From the NCBI GenBank assembly GCA_019240835.1, contig JAFAXQ010000154.1:1-48963 (forward strand): DNA of 48,963 nt, written 5' to 3'. A program made the translations under genes and the position numbers. Within the stretch, counting starts at the first letter, position 1, and each line of letters starts with the position of its first letter. The notes beneath the pieces are model-generated. The model made no database searches, was not told the DNA's origin, and saw only the letters and a program-made list of their open reading frames with translations. This document shows, one piece after another, positions 19,722 to 28,895 of the stretch. This DNA is from Ktedonobacteraceae bacterium (GTDB lineage Bacteria > Chloroflexota > Ktedonobacteria > Ktedonobacterales > Ktedonobacteraceae).

Positions 19722-20537
19722 TTGAGTTTTCAGCAACTACCAGAAGTTTTTTATAACAATAAAACAGCCCGCGAAAAACTTGGCATGACACGAGATGCCT
19801 TTAATCATTATGTTAAGACAGGAGCCATTACACCCACAAAGATTATCGGAAAGTACCGATACTTTGCGAAAAGCGAAATAGATTTGCTAGCTCGATCTAT
19901 TCAGACAGCGATACTTACCGCCAAATCTCCGCATATTCAGTTCAAAAAGGCAACACTGGATCAGCAAGAGGAGGAATTGGAATTAGCGGAGTTGACATTT
20001 GGCGAGAGAACAAAGGCATTCCACCAGTATCGTCGCCAATTGCTTGAGATAAACCCCGACATGTCGTACTACTTGTACGATGGAAAATACATGACGGCTT
20101 CCATTAACATTGTACCGCTTAGCCATGAGGGCATCCTCAAGTTTAAGGAAGGTGAACGGGGATGGCTCATGGGCGACTATATTGAGCAGTTCAAGCCTGG
20201 CAAAGTAGAGTTGATTATCATTGACATGATGACAACGCCTTTGGCTCCAGCAAATAAACGGAAGGTGTATGCAGTTCGCCTCTTGCTTGGACTAGAAGCA
20301 GTTCTTATTGATTGGGCGAACCTAGGTATTGAGATTGTCAGCATCTATGCGTGCGGGGGAACGCCAGACGGACGAGAAATACTAGAGAATGCACATTTCG
20401 TGTACTTAGGAGAACCGCGCCCTAATCGACATATCTACGAATTAGAGATTGCCACATCCGGCTTGCATGTTCTTGAGCCTTACAGGCAAGCTTTGCAAGC
20501 ATACAAAGAGAAGAATTCCGTAGATGCGGTAGAGTAG
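19722..20537 (+). CDS. HTH (MerR/excisionase-like) protein with uncharacterised C-terminal domain
   Basis: REKLGMTRDAFNHYVKTGAITPTKIIGKYRYFAKSEIDLLA HTH; C-terminal part LLGLEAVLIDWANLGIEIVSIYACGGTPDGREILENAHFV possibly GNAT-like; start codon uncertain (TTG). Confidence 0.6.
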   Translation: MSFQQLPEVFYNNKTAREKLGMTRDAFNHYVKTGAITPTKIIGKYRYFAKSEIDLLARSIQTAILTAKSPHIQFKKATLDQQEEELELAELTFGERTKAFHQYRRQLLEINPDMSYYLYDGKYMTASINIVPLSHEGILKFKEGERGWLMGDYIEQFKPGKVELIIIDMMTTPLAPANKRKVYAVRLLLGLEAVLIDWANLGIEIVSIYACGGTPDGREILENAHFVYLGEPRPNRHIYELEIATSGLHVLEPYRQALQAYKEKNSVDAVE

Positions 20538-20639
20538 ATTCGGACGGAGCTGCGAACAAAAGTGTCAGAAAACGCTAGATTTGTCTACAGTTCTTGAAAC
20601 GTGATCACACTACAGTGTAGCACACTATAGAAGGAACAC

Positions 20640-20890
20640 ATATCTTGTCAAGAACCCCTCCCGTAGAATGGGAGAGGCTTGTGTGCAAGCAGAAGCCTGA
20701 TCTTGACCAGACTCAGCCTGTAAGGGCTCTGTTAGAGACGAATGTATAGGTACCTACGGGTGCGAGGCCAGCCTGTAGCTCTACGGTCACTCATTAAACA
20801 GGTGTACGGGTGAAGCCAGTGTGAGTGACATTTGAAACCGTCGCATAACTTTGTCGAGGCCACCATTACCCTAGCAATAGGAGGCTCATC
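20640..20890 (+). ncRNA. Putative IscB omegaRNA region (exact ends and guide undetermined)
   Basis: Structured 250-nt leader immediately 5' of iscB: CCCCTCCC/GGGAGAGG hairpin, GCTTG-TGTG-CAAGC hairpin, GTCACTCA (20786-20793) / TGAGTGAC (20822-20829). Confidence 0.7.
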
Positions 20891-22207
20891 ATGAGCAAGG
20901 TGTTTGTGCTGGATACGATGCATCGGGCACTTGACCCAGTGCGTCCTGGATATGCACGTACATTGTTATCATCGGGGAAAGCTGCTGTGTTCCGTCGCTC
21001 TCCCTTTACTATTATCCTGAAAAAGGAAGTGCCTGAACCAATTACACCACCACTCCGCTTGAAGATCGACCCTGGCAGCAAAACCACAGGGCTTGCTGTG
21101 GTCAACGATGCATCAGGGGAAGTGGTCTTTGCTGCCGAATTGCAGCATCGGGGACACACAATTAAGAAAGCTTTAGATGTTCGTCGCGCTGTGCGGCGAA
21201 ATCGGAGACAACGCCAAACCCGCTATCGTCAACCTCGCTTCAAGAATAGAAAGAGGTCAAAAGGCTGGCTCCCACCTTCGCTAGAAAGTCGCATTGCCAA
21301 TGTACTAACTTGGGCACAGCGACTTATGCGGTTGTGCCCTATTGCGGCGATCTCACAAGAGGTAGTCAAATTTGACTTACAGAAGCAAGACCATCCAGAG
21401 ATAGCAGGAGTGCAGTATCAGCAGGGAGAACTCTTTGGCTACGAGGTACGAGAGTATCTGCTAGAGAAGTGGGGACGGCACTGTGCCTACTGTAATGCAA
21501 AGGACGTCCCACTGCAAGTGGAGCATATCACACCGCGTGCCAGAGGAGGCAGCAACCGTGTGGGCAATCTCACCCTCGCTTGTGAGCCGTGCAACATGAA
21601 GAAAGGCACGCAAGCTATCACGACCTTCCTTGCCAACAAGCCTGATGTGTTGAAACGGGTACTTGCCCAAGCCAAAGCTCCTCTCAAGGATGCTGCTGCG
21701 GTCAATACCACTCGTTTGGCACTCTATGATCGACTCAAAGCCTTTGGGCTGCCTATAGAATGTGGCTCAGGCGGTTTAACCAAGTACAACCGCACAACAC
21801 GCGGGCTGGCTAAGACCCACTGGTGTGATGCAGCCTGTGTGGGCAAGAGCACGCCCGATGTCCTGTGTGTCAAGGCAGTGGTGCCACTGCTCATCATGGC
21901 GACGGGGCACGGTTCACGACAAATGTGCCGCATGAACAAGCACGGTTTCCCACGCACCGGACCGAAGCAAGCGAAGTCGGTCAAAGGCTTCCAGACGGGG
22001 GATATGGTACGGGCTGTCGTGGCCACAGGTAAGAAGCAAGGAACATATGTCGGGCGTGTGGCCGTACGGACACGTGGCATCTTCAACATCACGACCGCAC
22101 AGGGCGTGGTTGCTGACATTCCTGCTCGTTTCTGTGTCCTTATTGCGCATAGTGATGGGTACAAGTATTCCCAGCGAAAGGAGGCGGCACTTCCTCCCTC
22201 AGCCTGA
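20891..22207 (+). CDS. iscB: RNA-guided endonuclease IscB (RuvC with inserted HNH)
   Basis: RuvC-I IDPGSKTTGLAVV, RuvC-II ISQEVVKFDLQ, HNH CAYCNAKDVPLQVEHITPRARGGSNRVGNLTLACEPCNMKKG, RuvC-III KTHWCDAACVG; bridge helix RRNRRQRQTRYRQPRFKNR. Confidence 0.95.
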   Translation: MSKVFVLDTMHRALDPVRPGYARTLLSSGKAAVFRRSPFTIILKKEVPEPITPPLRLKIDPGSKTTGLAVVNDASGEVVFAAELQHRGHTIKKALDVRRAVRRNRRQRQTRYRQPRFKNRKRSKGWLPPSLESRIANVLTWAQRLMRLCPIAAISQEVVKFDLQKQDHPEIAGVQYQQGELFGYEVREYLLEKWGRHCAYCNAKDVPLQVEHITPRARGGSNRVGNLTLACEPCNMKKGTQAITTFLANKPDVLKRVLAQAKAPLKDAAAVNTTRLALYDRLKAFGLPIECGSGGLTKYNRTTRGLAKTHWCDAACVGKSTPDVLCVKAVVPLLIMATGHGSRQMCRMNKHGFPRTGPKQAKSVKGFQTGDMVRAVVATGKKQGTYVGRVAVRTRGIFNITTAQGVVADIPARFCVLIAHSDGYKYSQRKEAALPPSA

Positions 22208-22237
22208 AGGCGTGCGGGTACCTGTGCCGTGATTTTT

Positions 22238-23407
22238 ATGGCTCTTACTCTCGCTATTATTGGTCTGCCCCAGAGTGGTAAGACAACGTTATTCAATGCA
22301 TTGACAAAAGCGGGTGCGCCTATTAGCGGCTATGCGACTAGCAGCGTGCAGGCTAATGTAGCGGTGGTACAGGTGCCGGATCCACGCCTTGCGCCGCTGG
22401 CCGAGATCTTCAAACCTAAGAAAACCACCTACACGACTGTCGAATTTGTTGATGTGGCAGGTATGGGACAGGCAACGCAATCCTCTAAGGAGAAGCGCGA
22501 GGGATTAAGCCCCGAATTTTTAGGCCATATTCGTAACGCTGATGCGCTAGCCATTGTCCTACGCACGTTCGTCAACGAGAATGTGCCGCATATCTATGGT
22601 AACATCGACCCTGATCGCGACCTAGATAGCCTCAATGCCGAACTGACGCTCACTGATCTTGCTACGGTTGAACGTCGCATCGAACGTACGACCAAAGCAG
22701 CCAAATCCGGTGACAAAAAGTACCAGCAGGAGCTAGAAGTGCTACGGCGCTTGCAAGATGCGCTCAACGAGTTGAACTTGGCCAGCCAAGTTCAACTCTC
22801 GTCACAAGAGGCAAGTATGCTGAACGAACTCTTCTTGCTGACTATGAAGCCGCGTATGTATGTTCTCAATGTGAGCGAGGAAGTACTCGGTGCAGCCAAT
22901 GATATACTCGCTAGCATCGCACGGGGTGAGAGCTGCGAGGATGTTAAAGGTGAGCTGAAAGGCATTGTCACGGTTGCGCAACGGGCAAAAAAAGAAGGGG
23001 CCGAAGTGGTCGCCGTCTCTGCACGCTTAGAGGCCGAACTAGCCGAGCTGGCGGAGGAAGACGCACACGAGTACCTGGAATCGCTTGGCCTACCGCAACT
23101 GGGAGCCGACCGCGTCATTCAGGTAGGGTATCACCTGCTTAACCTGATTACCTTCCTAACCGCAGGCGAAGACGAGGTGCGTGCTTGGACTGTCACCAAA
23201 GGTGCCAAAGCTCCCGAAGCTGCTGGTAAAATTCACTCAGACATTGAACGCGGCTTTATTCGTGCCGAGGTGACGCGCTTCGAGGACTTCATGACTGTAG
23301 GCTCCTTCGCTGCCGCCGTCAAGAAGGGGTTACAGCGGCTTGAAGGGAAAGACTACGTTGTGCAGGATGGTGATATCGTTCACTTCCGCTTTAATGTTGG
23401 TAAATAA
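22238..23407 (+). CDS. ychF: YchF/OLA1-type redox-regulated ATPase
   Basis: LAIIGLPQSGKTTLFNALTKAGA, FVDVAGMGQ, LINLITFLTAGEDEVRAWTV, C-terminal TGS-like YVVQDGDIVHFRFNV. Confidence 0.93.
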   Translation: MALTLAIIGLPQSGKTTLFNALTKAGAPISGYATSSVQANVAVVQVPDPRLAPLAEIFKPKKTTYTTVEFVDVAGMGQATQSSKEKREGLSPEFLGHIRNADALAIVLRTFVNENVPHIYGNIDPDRDLDSLNAELTLTDLATVERRIERTTKAAKSGDKKYQQELEVLRRLQDALNELNLASQVQLSSQEASMLNELFLLTMKPRMYVLNVSEEVLGAANDILASIARGESCEDVKGELKGIVTVAQRAKKEGAEVVAVSARLEAELAELAEEDAHEYLESLGLPQLGADRVIQVGYHLLNLITFLTAGEDEVRAWTVTKGAKAPEAAGKIHSDIERGFIRAEVTRFEDFMTVGSFAAAVKKGLQRLEGKDYVVQDGDIVHFRFNVGK

Positions 23408-23408
23408 G

Positions 23409-23434
23409 TTGTTAGGGGCTGCAACCCCTAACAA
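23409..23434. terminator. Bidirectional terminator between ychF and ada
   Basis: TTGTTAGGGG (23409-23418) / CCCCTAACAA (23425-23434). Confidence 0.75.
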
Positions 23435-23441
23435 CCGTTGT

Positions 23442-24485
23442 TCATGACTGTTCCTGTGCCAGCAAACGCTGCTTACGCTCAATACCCCAGCGATACCCAC
23501 CCAGAGAACCATCTTCTCGCACAACTCTATGGCAAGGAATTACCAACGATACCGGGTTAGTGGCACAGGCTCGCGCCACGGCTCGCGCTTTGTGAGCATC
23601 GCCAAGAGCTTGGGCAATCTCGCTGTACGAACGCGTTGTTCCATAAGGTATAGCACGCAGTTCTTCCCACACCCGCCGTTGAAAAGCTGTAGCCTGTACA
23701 TCCAGCGGCAGATCGAGATGCGGTAGCTCACCTTGCAGATGACGGAGCAGAGTAGCAACGATCTCAGCAAGTTCCGCTGCGTCGCATTTCACCTCGGCAT
23801 GAGGATATTCTTTCATCAGAGCCGTTTCAAGCTCACTATCAGCGCTGCCTATGCTCACAGCGCAGATGCCCTTTTCGGTGACGGCAACCAACAGACGACC
23901 TAGAGGGCAATCGACAATGCTGTAGCGTATGTGCATACCGCGTCCGCCGTGACGATACGTAGTAGGAGTCATGCCAAGACTGTCACCCTCGTAGAGGCGG
24001 CTGCTAGAACTGTAACCCACATCGTACAGTGCCATTGTAACAGATTCTCCCTCTTTAAGTTGAGCTTTGAGCTTTCCCAGGCGCTGTGTCTCGGTATATT
24101 GGCGTGGGGTAACGCTCATAACGTTCTTGAAGACGCGCTGTAGGTGATATGGACTCATATGTACCTGCGCACCGAGCGTAGCTAGCGTTAAAGGTTCGTC
24201 AAGATGCTCGTCAATATAAGCACACAACTGCATGACCAGTTCCACGTGTGCTGTACTTGCTCCATTGGAGGATGCTTCATGCGGCTTGCAGCGTAAGCAG
24301 GGACGAAAACCCGCCTGCTCGGCGACTGTCGGCAGCGCAAAGAAGACCACATGCTCGCGCCGAGGTCGTCGAGCAGGGCAAGAGGGCCTGCAATAGATAC
24401 CCGTGGAGCGTACAGCAAACACAAATGTTCCATCTGCAGTAGCGTCCCTGTTCAACACGGCTTGCCAGTACATATCTTCTTGCAT
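23442..24485 (-). CDS. ada: Ada: bifunctional AraC-type regulator / O6-methylguanine-DNA methyltransferase
   Basis: AdaA Zn motif STGIYCRPSCPARRP...GFRPCLRCKP, AraC HTH, MGMT active site NPVSLVIPCHRVV. Confidence 0.95.
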   Translation of the reverse strand: MQEDMYWQAVLNRDATADGTFVFAVRSTGIYCRPSCPARRPRREHVVFFALPTVAEQAGFRPCLRCKPHEASSNGASTAHVELVMQLCAYIDEHLDEPLTLATLGAQVHMSPYHLQRVFKNVMSVTPRQYTETQRLGKLKAQLKEGESVTMALYDVGYSSSSRLYEGDSLGMTPTTYRHGGRGMHIRYSIVDCPLGRLLVAVTEKGICAVSIGSADSELETALMKEYPHAEVKCDAAELAEIVATLLRHLQGELPHLDLPLDVQATAFQRRVWEELRAIPYGTTRSYSEIAQALGDAHKARAVARACATNPVSLVIPCHRVVREDGSLGGYRWGIERKQRLLAQEQS

Positions 24486-24606
24486 AACATTAGCCTTTCT
24501 GTTGATGAGAGAGTATTCTGTGTATGCTACTATGATAAGGTATGACAAGAGGAGAGTCTATCTGCTTCTTGCGCTGCAAACTCTTTCCATACCTATCAAT
24601 CACATC

Positions 24607-24635
24607 TTGACATAGCAGATTTCTCCGCGTATACT
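24607..24635 (+). promoter_or_regulatory. Consensus-like sigma70 promoter
   Basis: TTGACA (24607-24612) - 17 nt - TATACT (24630-24635). Confidence 0.65.
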
Positions 24636-24776
24636 CAATATTATGAATGCTCATCTGTAAATTACGGCTTGTTGTGTCCTCTAATCTGTATTTCTGTTGT
24701 CCTTTACATGGTGCTGGCAGCCTGTGGTGGGATACCTACCCCTGCTGAGGCACTCCGACCTCCACTAGTGCAACGT
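24607..24776 (+). pseudogene. Decayed partial copy of modA promoter and lipoprotein signal-peptide region
   Basis: GCTGGCAGCCTGTGGTGGGATACCTACCCCTGCTGAGGCACTCCGACCTCCACTAGTGCA matches GCTGGTAGCCTGTGGGGGGACACCTACCCCTGCTGGCAGCACTCCAACGCCCACTAGCGCA at about 32640-32700; shared TTGACA-N17-TATACT. Confidence 0.75.
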
Positions 24777-24802
24777 TGCTCGTCTAGAAAGGTTGCACCC
24801 AC

Positions 24803-26029
24803 ATGACCACAAATGAACCTTCTCTCGGCACGGCCTACAATCCTTTTGATCGGCATTTGGAGAACCCTTATTCGTTTTATACGCAACTGAGGCACGAGGA
24901 GCCTATCACCTTCAGTCCATGTATAAACGCCTATCTCGTTTCGCGCTATGACGATATTCGCTCTATCTTGTCACAGCCCGACATCTTTTTATCCAGGGAT
25001 ACTCTCACTCCTGGTATCACGATGTATCCTCGAACTATCGCCGAGTTGAGCAAGGGTTGCCCGTTTGTGCCCATAGTCGTCAATGCTGATGGGGCCAACC
25101 ATACACGGTTGCGGGAACCGTTACAGAAGATGTTTGCTCCTACACGTATCAGGACAATGGAACCTTTCATCCGTCAAATAGCGACCCGGTTGGTGGACGG
25201 CTTCATCAACGATGGCCATGCCGAAATCATCTCGCAACTGGCGTATCCTCTCCCCCTGGCGGTCGTCCTCACTGTGCTTGGTGTTCCTCAAAAAGATATG
25301 CAGGAGATAAGGAGGCTGTGCGATGATTGGAATGCGCTGATCTTATCACCCCTGCCTGAAGAGCGACAGGTAGCACATGCACAGAGTCTCGTCGCCTTGC
25401 ACCACTATATTGCTCAACTTATCGAGCAACGAAGAAGCTCTCCCCAAGAGGATGGGATTACGGACTTGCTTGACGCCCACATGCCAGGAGAGGAGCCACT
25501 GAGCCAAGAGGAACTCGTCCACACCATCGGAGGCGTCATTATAGCTGGTTATGCCACAACCACTAATCTGATCGGCAACGGCTTGGTGTTGCTCCTCGAA
25601 GAGCCAACGCGCTGGCAAACTCTCTGTGAGCATGCAGATCATATTCCCTTGGCCATCGAAGAGATTCTTCGCTATCATGATCCGGTCCCCGGGCTTACCC
25701 GTACAACAACCAGAGAAGTCACTGTCGGAGGAGTGGTTATGCCTGCTGGGACAAAGCTGTTTCTGCTCTATAGTGCAGGAAATCGTGACGAAACACAATT
25801 TCCTTGTGCCGACCAGTTCGATATGCAACGCAAGCCTAACCGCCACCTTGCCTTTGGTTATGGGGACCATTTCTGTATAGGGGCACCTCTTGCACGCCTG
25901 GAAGGGCGCATAGCCTTTGAGACGCTCACCCAGCGCCTTCCAGCTATGCAGCTTGTGCCCAACCAGAAACTCTCTCATATTCCCAACCTCATACATTATG
26001 GCTATCAACGTGTCGAGGTGCAGTGGTAA
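24803..26029 (+). CDS. Cytochrome P450
   Basis: Heme-binding FGYGDHFCIGAPLARLEGRIAFETL; I-helix GGVIIAGYATTTNLIG; ExxR-like EEILR. Confidence 0.96.
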   Translation: MTTNEPSLGTAYNPFDRHLENPYSFYTQLRHEEPITFSPCINAYLVSRYDDIRSILSQPDIFLSRDTLTPGITMYPRTIAELSKGCPFVPIVVNADGANHTRLREPLQKMFAPTRIRTMEPFIRQIATRLVDGFINDGHAEIISQLAYPLPLAVVLTVLGVPQKDMQEIRRLCDDWNALILSPLPEERQVAHAQSLVALHHYIAQLIEQRRSSPQEDGITDLLDAHMPGEEPLSQEELVHTIGGVIIAGYATTTNLIGNGLVLLLEEPTRWQTLCEHADHIPLAIEEILRYHDPVPGLTRTTTREVTVGGVVMPAGTKLFLLYSAGNRDETQFPCADQFDMQRKPNRHLAFGYGDHFCIGAPLARLEGRIAFETLTQRLPAMQLVPNQKLSHIPNLIHYGYQRVEVQW

Positions 26030-26037
26030 CGAGCGTG

Positions 26038-26570
26038 TCACCGTTTCTTTGGTGCTGGCAGCGAAGCCACCAAGCGATCATGCAACAGCCTGACCAGCTC
26101 AAGAGCTTGCTGCTGTTCTGGCAAGACAGACGGCTGGCTTTCCACCAGCATCTTATAGCCATGAATAGCCACGCCCAAGGCGACCACTTCTTGAAGCGGG
26201 CCTGAATGGTCATAAACGACTCTGGCTTGTCCACAATGCTGTTTCCCCCAAAGCTGGTGGTGCGGCACTCTTGCTCGTACGCTTGCCTGGAGATCTGCAG
26301 CCGCGACTGAGCAGGCTGCTGACTGCGGTCCAGCGTCCACCCCAGCTCGAAACCATCCGGCAGCACGAGCTTGTACTTCTCGCTGCGTCCCCACTTGGGC
26401 AAGAGTTCGTGTGCCACGGTGCCCATGGGCAACAGAATGCGGGTCTGCTTGACGACACAGCCATGCCGCTGCAGCAACGAGACCATCACCGCGTCGCCGA
26501 CCACCGTCTCGTCTACCTGTTCAATGACGGTAATGGGATGTCCTCTTTGCCAAAACGTCTGTTCTGTCAT
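26038..26570 (-). pseudogene. Frameshifted hypothetical gene
   Basis: ORF 25989..26570 (MTEQTFWQRGHPITVIEQ...SIVDKP) appears to continue in the frame of ORF 26038..26394 (ARVVYDHSGPLQEVVALGVAIHGYKMLVESQPSVLPEQQQALELVRLLHDRLVASLPAPKKR). Confidence 0.55.
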
Positions 26571-26609
26571 TGTGCTACTGTTCCTTTCTGTAGTCAGGAG
26601 TTCTTCCTG

Positions 26610-26837
26610 CTATCCCGCCTTCTCGCTATAGGTAGTGACCAGAATGTCTCTAGCTTGCTGCTGCCCGATGTATGTGGCGAGTTCGTCCGCACAGTCACCA
26701 ATCGCTTGATAGCGGTGACGAATAATCTCGTGAGCCGCCACACTGGCTAAGCCGTAGAGGCCGCGATGCAGGGCCTCGCATTCCCGTTCGAGTTGCTGGC
26801 GCAAGCGGGCCACTTCGCTCTTGTTGGTGTTGTCCAT
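26610..26837 (-). CDS. Small hypothetical protein (75 aa)
   Basis: RBS-like AGAAGGAGC upstream; helical composition. Confidence 0.5.
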   Translation of the reverse strand: MDNTNKSEVARLRQQLERECEALHRGLYGLASVAAHEIIRHRYQAIGDCADELATYIGQQQARDILVTTYSEKAG

Positions 26838-27149
26838 ATTATGTGCTCCTTCTGATACTTGGTAAGTGCTCAGATATAGGCTAATGTACCGTGAGTCTAA
26901 ACACGTCCTTGGCGCTTATATGATTGACTTCCTTGCCGTGTAATGACATACTTGCCATTAAAGGAGGCTCTCGTACTCATCGGCCCGTTCCAAAGGGAAG
27001 TCTAGCAAGTGGATAGCTACGAGAGAGATTCTCTCTCTTCCTGATGCGCAGCTATTGCTTCGTTTTCAGCATAGAGGCACTCGACACAGACAAACCTCAT
27101 CGCTATACTTGAAATCAGATGAGCAACTGTATTTCAAGGAGCGTGAAAG

Positions 27150-28439
27150 ATGAATGAGCTATTCTATTGGGGAGAAGATGGTCAGTATGGTCCCTATCAT
27201 AGGCAGGACAATGGGTGGCCCCATGCAGGGGAAGTCATGCGCGACTTTCGCCAGCAAAAGGGCATGAGTGCTGGAGAACTGGGCGAGGTCTATGGCAGAG
27301 TGACCCACAAAGAGCAACAACCGGTCAGTGCGAGACGGATGCAGCAAATGGAAGCAGAAAATGATGTGCCAGCAGATATCGAGCGTCGTCGTGCCTTAGC
27401 TAGCCTACTCGATATTCCTCCCTTCCTCTTTGGCCTTGCCAGCTTGGAGGATGTTGGTATGCAGCCGGCAGGCACACAGCAGGTTTCACCAGCAAGCAGG
27501 CCAGCTACTCAGTCGAAGAAGAGCATGGTGGTGGATCTGGAAGACTATAATAAGTTTTTAACGTTCTGTTGGGCACAACACTACAATAATACAGCTCATA
27601 CTTTTGTGAGCAGTCTGCACAAGCGCATCAGGACGCTTGAAGCCTTTGCTCAAGAGGTGGGTGGTCCACAAGCCGAGCAAGCGAAAAACCTGTTGTGCCC
27701 CTATCATTTCCTGGCTATTGATATTGCCCGCGACCAACGTCACTATGGCATGGCATTTAATCATGTCAACAGCCTGATAGGGTTGGCGCAAGAGCTGAGC
27801 AAAGAGGATATCCTAGCGACGGCTCTGCTTCGCTGTGGCCTCACCAACTATGAAAAGAGGAACTACGGTGCGGCGGCGTTCAATCTTAAGCAAGCCCTTC
27901 CTTTTGTAGAACAGGCTCGTCCACAATTGAAAGGATATGGCTTGCAAACAGCAGGATTGGTCCTTTCTCATATGGCCACAACTGAGCAAGAAAAAGCTTT
28001 TGCCCTCAAGAAAATGGATGAGGCATACACCATTATCAGGGGAAATACGCTTGAGGAAGATGGAAGTTGTGTCAAGGTAACGGAAGGATGGTACTACTTT
28101 GTCAGGTCAAAAGCTCTCATTGCCCAAGGGAGGCCCAAGGATGCTCAACACCTCTCAAAACAGGCAGAGCGAAGTATCGGCCCTGACCAGCCACGTCGAT
28201 ATATCTTTGTCGAGATCAATCAGATTTACATCTACCTAGCTCTTGGCTACTTACCCGTCGCAACTGCTGCTGCACTACATATCCTGGAAATTGCAGAGGC
28301 AATTAGCTCAAAACATGCAGTGCTACAAGTTGCTGCTATCTACAAACGACTGCGCACGAGTGAGTATAAGAACCATGTGGATGTCGCAGAGTTGGGGCTC
28401 AAGTTGGGTCAAGTGAAAGCAAGGTTAAGCATCGTCTGA
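27150..28439 (+). CDS. XRE-family HTH regulator with TPR-like C-terminal domain
   Basis: EVMRDFRQQKGMSAGELGEVYGRV...PVSARRMQQMEAEN HTH, followed by helical repeats (LLRCGLTNYEKRNYGAAAFNLKQALPFVE); same architecture as 47819..48949. Confidence 0.72.
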   Translation: MNELFYWGEDGQYGPYHRQDNGWPHAGEVMRDFRQQKGMSAGELGEVYGRVTHKEQQPVSARRMQQMEAENDVPADIERRRALASLLDIPPFLFGLASLEDVGMQPAGTQQVSPASRPATQSKKSMVVDLEDYNKFLTFCWAQHYNNTAHTFVSSLHKRIRTLEAFAQEVGGPQAEQAKNLLCPYHFLAIDIARDQRHYGMAFNHVNSLIGLAQELSKEDILATALLRCGLTNYEKRNYGAAAFNLKQALPFVEQARPQLKGYGLQTAGLVLSHMATTEQEKAFALKKMDEAYTIIRGNTLEEDGSCVKVTEGWYYFVRSKALIAQGRPKDAQHLSKQAERSIGPDQPRRYIFVEINQIYIYLALGYLPVATAAALHILEIAEAISSKHAVLQVAAIYKRLRTSEYKNHVDVAELGLKLGQVKARLSIV

Positions 28440-28667
28440 TAAAGTAGGAAGTGTGAGCAGTCCACATCCACTGAGAATAGGCCTCAGTGGCCATCAACAA
28501 CTCGGTGACCAAGTGACGATTGCCTTTGTTGCACACTGCTAGGAGGCAGAAGGACAATGTCTCTGGAGGAGAGAGAGTATGCAATCTCATAACAGGAAAC
28601 GTATGGTATAGTTCGAGTGGAATGATTGCTATTTGAGTAGTCAGCAGTGATACGAAAGGAGACACAC

Positions 28668-28760
28668 GTGGTGTATCTCATAGATGTTCTGCATATGGCA
28701 AACTCGCCAATGCCCGATGCAGATCCAAAACCATCCGAAGGTGGGGGGGACGATGACTAA
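28668..28760 (+). CDS. Short peptide ORF (30 aa: MVYLIDVLHMANSPMPDADPKPSEGGGDDD)
   Basis: GTG start 5-6 nt after GAAAGGAGAC RBS; below ORF-track length cutoff. Confidence 0.35.
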   Translation: MVYLIDVLHMANSPMPDADPKPSEGGGDDD

Positions 28761-28895
28761 AAAAGTGTCCCCTTGAACTAAGCCCTTTTTGTATGCTCTC
28801 TCTTTTTGAAGAGAGACGCGTAGGTGTGATTGAAGGAGAGCACATCAGGAGAAGGCAAGTATGATAGCATTTCCTCTCCTGAGTGTTCTGCTGCA

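Noticed and set aside
21724-22296. 190-aa ORF antisense to iscB
   Set aside because: Fully antisense to a confident gene; composition (Arg/Pro/Thr rich) looks non-coding.
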